Part shown: piece after piece, positions 59,401-64,000 of the stretch
How the letters are laid out: each line of letters starts with the position of its first letter
How positions within the stretch are numbered: the first letter of the stretch is position 1
From: Actinomyces sp. AC-20-1
GTDB lineage: Bacteria; Actinomycetota; Actinomycetes; Actinomycetales; Actinomycetaceae
Assembly: GCF_023369555.1 (NCBI RefSeq)
Contig: NZ_JACJVC010000008.1
Coordinates: 49,811 to 113,810, forward strand
DNA length: 64,000 nt
Direction of reading: 5' to 3'
Notes under the pieces: generated by a model
Databases searched by the model: none
What the model was told of the DNA's origin: nothing
Seen by the model: only the letters and a program-made list of their open reading frames with translations
Program-made: the position numbers and the translations under genes

Positions 59401-61233
59401 GGCGACGTCGAGTCGCGCCGCCGCGAGCACGGGCTGCTGGCCTCGGACGAGGCGCTGCTGCGCTTCTACGACGAGAGGGTCCCCGACGACGTCCACGGCG
59501 CCAACGACTTCGACGCCTGGTGGAGGTGGGAGAAGGGCCGGCGCCCGGACCTGCTCGACTTCACGCGCGAGCTGCTCCTGCCCGGTGGCGACGACGACCT
59601 CGAGCAGGCCTACCCGGACCAGTGGGTCCAGGGGGACCTCACCCTCGGCCTGGACTACGTCTTCGAGCCCGGCCGCAGTGACGACGGCGTGAGCGTCCAG
59701 GTGCCCCTCGAGGTGCTGGGCCGCCTGGAGCCCAAGGGCTTCGACTGGCTCGTGCCGGGCATGCGCCCCGAGCTCGTCGTCGCCACGATCCGGGCCCTGC
59801 CCAAGCGGGTGCGCCGCCAGCTCGTGCCGGCCCCCGACGTCGGCGCCCAGCTGTGGGCGATGATGCGCGAGGCCCACCCGGTGCCCGAGGGCGCCAGCGC
59901 GCCGGCCGTCTCCTTCAGAGAGGCCTTCTCCGCCGCAGTGCGGCGCCTGCGCGACGTCGAGGTCACCGCGGCCGACTGGCTCGAGGCGGAGGACCACCTG
60001 CCGGAGCACCTGCGCGTCGCCTTCGTGGGGCTCGACGCACGCGGGCGCGAGGTCGGCCGCGGCAAGGACCTCGTCGCGCTGCAGAAGCGGCTCGCCGGGC
60101 GGACGGAGCAGGCGGTGCGCTCGGCCGTGCGCGGGGCGCTGGCCCAGGCGATGGCGGAGGCCGAGGACCGCCGCTCCTCTCGTGGCCGCAGGCGCAAGGG
60201 CCGCGGGAAGGGGGCCGACGGCGGCGCCCTACCGTCCGCTGGAGGACCGGGCTCGTCGTCGGCCGGCTCCGGTGCGCCGGGCGCCGGGCTGCGGGCGGGG
60301 ATCGCGGAGCGCAGGGGCCTGGTCGACTGGCCGACAGGTGTGGCCGGGCTCGAGGGTGAGGACCGCTCGACCCTGCCGGCGACCGTCGAGTCCACGGGCA
60401 CGGCCGGGCTCGTCGTGCGCGGCTACCCGACGCTCGTGGCCGCCGGCCCTGCGAGCGCGGACCTCACGATCCTGCCCGACGCCGAGGCGCAGGCCCGCGC
60501 GCACCCGGCCGGGGTGACCGCGCTGGCGCTGGCGCGCACGCAGCTCGCCGTCGGGCGCGTGACCTCACGCTGGACGGCCGGTGAGACGCTGGCGCTGGCC
60601 GCCTCGCCGTACCGGACGACCGAGGCTCTGGTGACGGACATCCAGCTGTCGGCGGCGCGCGTGGTCGCCGACCGGTGGGCGGTGGCCGTGGGGCGTCGCC
60701 TGGACCAGGTGCGCACGCGGGCCGTCTTCGAGGAGCTCGTGGCGGTCATGCGCCGCGAGCTCGAGGACGAGGTCTACCGGGTGGCGCAGGTGGTGGCCGC
60801 CGCGCTCCAGGCGCAGCGGGAGGTGGGGCGCGCCGTCGAGCAGCACACCTCGTTGGCGCTGCTGTCCACGCTCCAGCAGGTGCGTGAGCACGTCGCCTCG
60901 CTCGTCTTCGACGGCTTCGTGGCGGCGACGCCACCCGAGCACCTCGTCCACCTGCCGCGCTACCTGCGGGCGGCGGCCCTGCGCGTGGACAAGGCGCAGG
61001 CCTCGCCGAGCCATGACGCGGCGCTGGCCTACCAGGTGGGCCAGGCCGAGGCGCTGCTGGCGCAGGCGCGCGAGCGGGCGGCGGCGCTGCCGGCGGATGC
61101 CGGGCGCGAGGCGCTGCTGGTCGAGGGCCGCTGGCTCATCGAGGAGCTGTGGGTGAGCCTGTTCGCCCAGACGCTGGGCACGAGCCGGAAGGTGAGCGTG
61201 CAGCGCATCGGCAGGCTGCTGGCGAGGGTCTGA
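56455..61233 (+). CDS. hrpA: ATP-dependent RNA helicase HrpA
   Basis: A 1592-residue DEAH-box helicase. A disordered basic/Ser N-terminus of about 90 residues, then GETGSGKTTQ (Walker A, about 137-146), HTQPRRIAA, DEAHERS, SATID, TNVAETSLTVPGIRYVIDPG, DQRSGRCGRVADG, and the C-terminal DUF3418 region. An extra acidic/Pro linker (AGGHVPDDDAPTGPTAP) of about 80 residues interrupts the two RecA domains, and a disordered Gly/Ser stretch lies near 1250. E. coli HrpA rescues stalled ribosomes. ATG 56455 is used; ATG 56467 is equally possible. Divergent from the EEP gene across array B3. Confidence 0.95.
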   Translation: MGSRMSDETSMSPEPLSTEALSPAPPSERPGSPRPGRGSGRASGTGTSRHDRPSRRGHADQGSRAEQDGQASPGGHSDQGRRAKRGGRRREWPGFTPEQLAERAANVPAVVYPEELPVSARRDEIAQAIASNQVVIVAGETGSGKTTQLPKICLELGRGVTGMIGHTQPRRIAARSVAERIAHELGTSIGGDGVVGYQVRFTEETGPRTLVKLMTDGILLAEIQTDPMLRRYDTVIVDEAHERSLNIDFILGYLARLLPRRPDLKVIITSATIDSERFAEHFGQEVSRADGSVTRVPAPVIQVSGRTYPVEIRYRPLLADDGFDAAADPVRHAGGHVPDDDAPTGPTAPTGPAPAGELSDDELEALTSPDPAVRAAARARREAVRAAAGAGPTARAGAGRAPSQREEDRDQVTGILDAVDELMAAGSGDILVFLAGERDIRDTESALIDHLGPRYTADGRSRTPGAVEVVPLYSRLTAAEQHRVFEAHSCRRVVLATNVAETSLTVPGIRYVIDPGLARISRYSNRTKVQRLPIEPVSRASADQRSGRCGRVADGIAIRLYSEGDYLARPEYTEPEILRTSLASVILQMASLGLGAVEDFPFLDAPDSRAVRDGIQLLTEIGAIETVGAGSSRRAAHDSRRGPRLTDVGRRLARLPIDPRLGRMLLEAGERGCAGEVMVIVAALSIQDVRERPVDRQEASDALHRRFADPTSDFLTYLNLWRYLRTQQRELSGSAFRRMCRSEFLHYLRVREWQDVHTQLRQLARPLGLSAAPVELPTARSIRAAREALEPGSHAAQVAHGDVAAAVVALGRSADTPDADAIHRSLLVGLLSNVGSWDERRREYGGARGTRFTIWPGSGLRRKTYDWVMTAELVETSRLFARTVARVDPRWVEEAAEAAGLARHVYGEPYWSTRQGAAMVHEKVLLYGMTLAADRPATLASVGTASAREVAREMFLRQGLVEGGWHARHGFVQRNRDLVEELGDVESRRREHGLLASDEALLRFYDERVPDDVHGANDFDAWWRWEKGRRPDLLDFTRELLLPGGDDDLEQAYPDQWVQGDLTLGLDYVFEPGRSDDGVSVQVPLEVLGRLEPKGFDWLVPGMRPELVVATIRALPKRVRRQLVPAPDVGAQLWAMMREAHPVPEGASAPAVSFREAFSAAVRRLRDVEVTAADWLEAEDHLPEHLRVAFVGLDARGREVGRGKDLVALQKRLAGRTEQAVRSAVRGALAQAMAEAEDRRSSRGRRRKGRGKGADGGALPSAGGPGSSSAGSGAPGAGLRAGIAERRGLVDWPTGVAGLEGEDRSTLPATVESTGTAGLVVRGYPTLVAAGPASADLTILPDAEAQARAHPAGVTALALARTQLAVGRVTSRWTAGETLALAASPYRTTEALVTDIQLSAARVVADRWAVAVGRRLDQVRTRAVFEELVAVMRRELEDEVYRVAQVVAAALQAQREVGRAVEQHTSLALLSTLQQVREHVASLVFDGFVAATPPEHLVHLPRYLRAAALRVDKAQASPSHDAALAYQVGQAEALLAQARERAAALPADAGREALLVEGRWLIEELWVSLFAQTLGTSRKVSVQRIGRLLARV

Positions 61234-61247
61234 GCCCCGTCCCTGCA

Positions 61248-61316
61248 CGAGTTCGAGGGTTCGGTGCCGAGTTCGAGTCCGCAACCCTCGACCTCGTGAC
61301 CCAACCCTCGAGCTCG
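61248..61316. repeat. Type D phased inverted array (2+2 boxes)
   Basis: Direct 14-mers CGAGTTCGAGGGTT (61248) and CGAGTTCGAGTCCG (61268); mirrored AACCCTCGACCTCG (61283) and AACCCTCGAGCTCG (61303). Period 20 bp on both sides, symmetric about 61282. It lies between the convergent hrpA and cls genes. Confidence 0.75.
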
Positions 61317-61353
61317 CGGCGACAGCGTCGCGGGCGCCGACGCGCCGGACGCC

Positions 61354-62883
61354 CTACAGCACCGCGGACATGAGCCGGCAGACGTTGTCCACGTAGCGCC
61401 GGTACCACGGCTCCCTCGCCCACTGCTCAGCCGTCAGCTCCTCGCTCAGCTCGCGGTAGGTCTCGTCGTTGAGGCGCAGGAGGTCGTCCAGGTCCCCGCC
61501 GAAGGCCAGCAGCATGACCTCGTAGTTGAGGGCGAAGGAGCGGAAGTCCATGTTGGAGGAGCCGATGACGGTGACGTCGTCATCGACCGTCATGTACTTG
61601 GCGTGCAGGACCGTGGGCGCCGGGTAGCGGTAGATGCGCACGCCCGCGGCCAGCAGGGCCGAGTAGTAGGAGCGCTGGGCGTGGTTGACGATGAAGTGGT
61701 CGGACTCCTTGCCGACGAAGAGCTCGACGTCGATCCCCCGGTAGGCGGCGGTCGTCATGGCGGACAGCAGGGCCTCGTCGGGGATGAAGTAGGGGCTGGT
61801 GATCGACACCCGCCGCTCGGCCGTCTGGATGAGGGACAGGAACATCCGCAGGTTCGGCTCCGTCGGGTAGCCGGGCCCGGAGGGGACGATCTGCATGGCG
61901 TTGACGACGGCGTCGGGCCTGCCGCTGCGGGGAGCCGGGGTGCCGACGACGGCGCTGCCCGCCCCGTCGCCCACGTCGGCCAGGTCCTGCCCGCCCAGGC
62001 CGGGGACGAGGTCCAGGGCCTCGAGCTGCTCACCGGCCTCGAAGTACCAGTCCATGGCGAACACGGCCTGCGCCTCGACGACGACGTCCCCCGTGACCTC
62101 GACGGACAGGTCGTGCCACACGCGCCCGGCCCGGATGTTGGAGCGCAGCCGGTAGGTGGGGTCGATGATGTTGTGGGAGCCGATGAAGGCCGTGCGGCCG
62201 TCGACGATGAGGAGCTTGCGGTGGTTGCGCAGGTCGGGGCGGCGGAAGCGCCGCCGGTGGGGCAGCAGCGGCATCATGAGCCGCCACTGGATCCCCGCCT
62301 GCTGCCAGCGCCGCCCGAGCGTGCGCCAGCCGGGGTACTTGCGCGAGCCCAGGTGGTCGACGAGGAGCCTGACGGTGACCCCGCGGGCGGCGGCGCGCTC
62401 GAGGGAGCGGTAGAAGACGTCCGTCACCTCGTCCCAGGACTGGATGTAGAACTCGACGTGGACGTGGTGCTCGGCGGTGTCGACCGCGCGGGCCATGGCC
62501 GCGTAGGTGTCGGCGGCGTCGGCGTGCAGGGCGACCGCCTCGCCCGTGACGCAGGGCAGGCCGGTGAGCCTGCGGTTCATGCGCAGGACGGAGGCCAGGT
62601 GCTCGCCGGGGTGGGCGCCCTCGGGGGCGTCGGGCAGGCCCGCGGTCATCCGCAGGGCGCCCTCGGTGGCGCTCACCTGCTGCTCGCGGCGGCGGCCGCG
62701 GATCCAGGGGCTGCCGAGGAAGATGTACAGGGGCAGGCCGACGACGGGCAGCAGGAAGATGAGCAGCAGCCAGGCGGTCGAGGAGGAGGGCCTGCGGTTC
62801 TCGGGGACGGTGCCCAGGGCGGCGACCTTGATGGCGTACTCGAGCACGACCCAGATGGTCGTGAGGATCTCGGGCAGCTGCAT
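61354..62883 (-). CDS. cls: Cardiolipin synthase (phospholipase D family)
   Basis: A 509-residue membrane enzyme that condenses phosphatidylglycerol. Two N-terminal helices are followed by two HKD motifs: NHRKLLIVDGRTAFIGSHN (about 231-249) and LHAKYMTVDDDVTVIGSSN (about 427-445), the ClsA/B pattern. The length fits. A Gly-rich linker (GLGGQDLADVGDGAG) separates the two halves. It stands alone on the minus strand between convergent hrpA and the next cell-surface gene. Confidence 0.95.
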   Translation of the reverse strand: MQLPEILTTIWVVLEYAIKVAALGTVPENRRPSSSTAWLLLIFLLPVVGLPLYIFLGSPWIRGRRREQQVSATEGALRMTAGLPDAPEGAHPGEHLASVLRMNRRLTGLPCVTGEAVALHADAADTYAAMARAVDTAEHHVHVEFYIQSWDEVTDVFYRSLERAAARGVTVRLLVDHLGSRKYPGWRTLGRRWQQAGIQWRLMMPLLPHRRRFRRPDLRNHRKLLIVDGRTAFIGSHNIIDPTYRLRSNIRAGRVWHDLSVEVTGDVVVEAQAVFAMDWYFEAGEQLEALDLVPGLGGQDLADVGDGAGSAVVGTPAPRSGRPDAVVNAMQIVPSGPGYPTEPNLRMFLSLIQTAERRVSITSPYFIPDEALLSAMTTAAYRGIDVELFVGKESDHFIVNHAQRSYYSALLAAGVRIYRYPAPTVLHAKYMTVDDDVTVIGSSNMDFRSFALNYEVMLLAFGGDLDDLLRLNDETYRELSEELTAEQWAREPWYRRYVDNVCRLMSAVL

Positions 62884-62976
62884 GGGGACATCCTGTCACG
62901 CCGGCTCCCGGGACGGGGCTCAAGCCGACAGGCCGGCGGCGCGCCCGGCGGAGCCCGGTGGCGCTGCCGGCCGCAC

Positions 62977-64000
62977 TCAGTCGGCGCTCGAGGGGGTCGG
63001 GTCCCCGAACCAGGTGCGGTAGTAGCCGTAGAAGTTGAGGGTGCCCCAGGTGGTGCAGTCGTCCCCTCCGTCCCAGGCGGCCTCGTTGAGCAGGTACGGG
63101 GTGTAGTTGTACAGGCCGGCGGTGGCCTGGTTGACGGGGGTGACCTCACCGGTGCCGCAGGCCGCGCTGGGGGCGTAGCCGAGCGTGGCCGTCTCGCCGG
63201 CGACGACCTCGTAGCCCCACGGGTCCTGGTGGTAGCGCTGGAACTGGGCGGCGGCGCCGTAGAGCTGGCGGAAGAAGCCGGCGTGCTCGGGGTCGCAGGT
63301 GCCGCCGTCGGGGCAGTCGTAGCCGGCGGCGGCCTCGTAGTCGTGGGCGGTGAGGCTCTCGCCGGAGGCGGTGAGCAGGCCCTGCTCCTTCTGGATGAGG
63401 GTGAGCAGCACGCGGGGGCTGACCCCGCAGGAGCCGGCGACGTTGGTGATGACCTGGGCGGCGCTCTCGCCCTCGGCCCCCGTGTAGCCGGAGCAGCCGG
63501 GGCCGGGCGCGTAGTCCTCCGTGGTGAAGACGGCCTGGGCGAGGCAGGGGGTGCCGTCGTCGCCGGCCACGCAGCCCTTGTTGACCCGGGCGATGAAGTC
63601 GCTGACCTCCTCCAGCGTCATGGAGCCGGAGTCGAAGAAGACGTCGTCGTCGATGACGTGGGCGGCATCGAAGCCCGTGTAGTCGGGGACGACGGCGGCG
63701 GGCCCGGACGGGGTGGGTGAGGGGGGCACCCAGGTGGCGGCCTCGGGGGTCGGCTCGGGCCGGGGGTCGAGGAGGCCCAGGGCGTCGACGGCGAGAGCAC
63801 CGGCCCCCAGCGTGGCGGCGAAGGCGAGGAGCACGATGAGGGCGCCGGTCAGGCGGCGGCGTCGGCGCCCGGGGCGGCGGCCGGGGCGGGGGCGTGTGCC
63901 GGCCTGGTCGAAGAGCGCGGCGGCCGGGGAGGCCGTCTCAGGGGTGCGGGCCCGGGCCGGGCGGGTTGAGGCGGTGGCGCCGTCCAGCGCGTGCCAGGCC
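62977..64000 (-). CDS. Hemagglutinin-like secreted/anchored protein, 5' end outside the window
   Basis: The reading frame is open to the window edge, so at least 340 residues are present and the start is beyond it. The visible N-terminal part is cytoplasmic and Arg/Pro-rich ([15 protein letters not shown]), then one helix (LTGALIVLLAFAATLGAGALAVDAL) and a Pro/Ser linker. The outer domain has FIARVNKGC, then SCGVSPRVLLTLIQKEQGLLTASG and AAAGYDCPDGG...FFRQLYGAAAQFQRY, a Cys-rich lysozyme-like module seen in actinobacterial proteins annotated as hemagglutinin. The GTG near 63834 is not the start, since the helix begins upstream of it. Confidence 0.75.
   Translation of the reverse strand, partial: AWHALDGATASTRPARARTPETASPAAALFDQAGTRPRPGRRPGRRRRRLTGALIVLLAFAATLGAGALAVDALGLLDPRPEPTPEAATWVPPSPTPSGPAAVVPDYTGFDAAHVIDDDVFFDSGSMTLEEVSDFIARVNKGCVAGDDGTPCLAQAVFTTEDYAPGPGCSGYTGAEGESAAQVITNVAGSCGVSPRVLLTLIQKEQGLLTASGESLTAHDYEAAAGYDCPDGGTCDPEHAGFFRQLYGAAAQFQRYHQDPWGYEVVAGETATLGYAPSAACGTGEVTPVNQATAGLYNYTPYLLNEAAWDGGDDCTTWGTLNFYGYYRTWFGDPTPSSAD

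Overview
The window is a gene-dense, very high-GC stretch of a chromosome with actinobacterial gene content. The indicators are a GTP-dependent PEP carboxykinase, class II fructose-bisphosphate aldolase, the separate PurS/PurQ arrangement, LppM-like lipoproteins, a GT87 mannosyltransferase, an LmeA-like lipid-binding protein, variant-leucine-repeat and FHA/PP2C proteins, and abundant GTG starts. The set fits the family Actinomycetaceae (Actinomyces/Schaalia type) best. That assignment is inference: no rRNA or other marker gene lies in the window.

Layout. 0.1-1.5 kb: a TreT-like trehalose glycosyltransferase. 1.5-2.1 kb: the only gene-free stretch over 300 bp, with DnaA-box-like sequences. 2.1-5.9 kb (minus strand): purD, a frameshifted membrane-protein gene, purC, purS and purQ. 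6.2-9.1 kb: a DUF559-type protein and pckG. 9.3-11.1 kb: two LppM-like proteins. 11.3-13.9 kb: purA and fba. 14.0-16.4 kb: an XRE regulator, an ImmA/IrrE-type metallopeptidase and a PIN-like protein, translationally coupled to a TrmH/SpoU RNA methyltransferase. 16.5-18.5 kb: pyrE, tpx and an SDR. 18.6-22.1 kb: a sugar ABC importer without its ATPase. 22.2-29.7 kb: xthA, serine hydrolase, nitroreductase, DnaQ-like exonuclease, an unknown gene coupled to dcd, a TM2 protein, tRNA-Gly(CCC), an M50-like protein and a Nudix hydrolase. 29.9-40.2 kb: a TetR regulator and then two tightly packed minus-strand gene runs, PP2C-FHA-FHA-LmeA and MoxR-DUF58-X-VWA-VWA-TPR (Bat-like). 40.4-49.1 kb: LRV protein, MFS exporter, GT87, App1 phosphatase, VIT1-like transporter, YtxH-like protein, TRIC/UPF0126 channel and CDF transporter. 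49.1-52.7 kb: a heterodimeric exporter-fold ABC pair behind a DtxR/IdeR-like box. 52.9-64 kb: CutC, a degenerate alpha/beta hydrolase, an EEP-family protein, HrpA, cardiolipin synthase and the 3'-part of a hemagglutinin-like secreted protein.

The most unusual content is intergenic. There are four families of multi-box inverted repeats: (A) four 120-bp elements with conserved 20-bp ends; (B) three arrays of a 9-bp box (AGGACAACS) repeated every 19 bp and mirrored about a 24-bp centre, with 2+2, 3+3 and 4+4 boxes; (C) two homologous 68-bp hairpins; (D) one 2+2 array with a 20-bp period. Boxes in B are conserved while spacers are not, and the copy number is symmetric. This looks like protein-binding arrays or a non-autonomous repeat system rather than terminators. 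A second general feature is that about 15 genes have a TANNNT-like hexamer ending 6-7 nt before the start codon, which points to widespread leaderless transcription.
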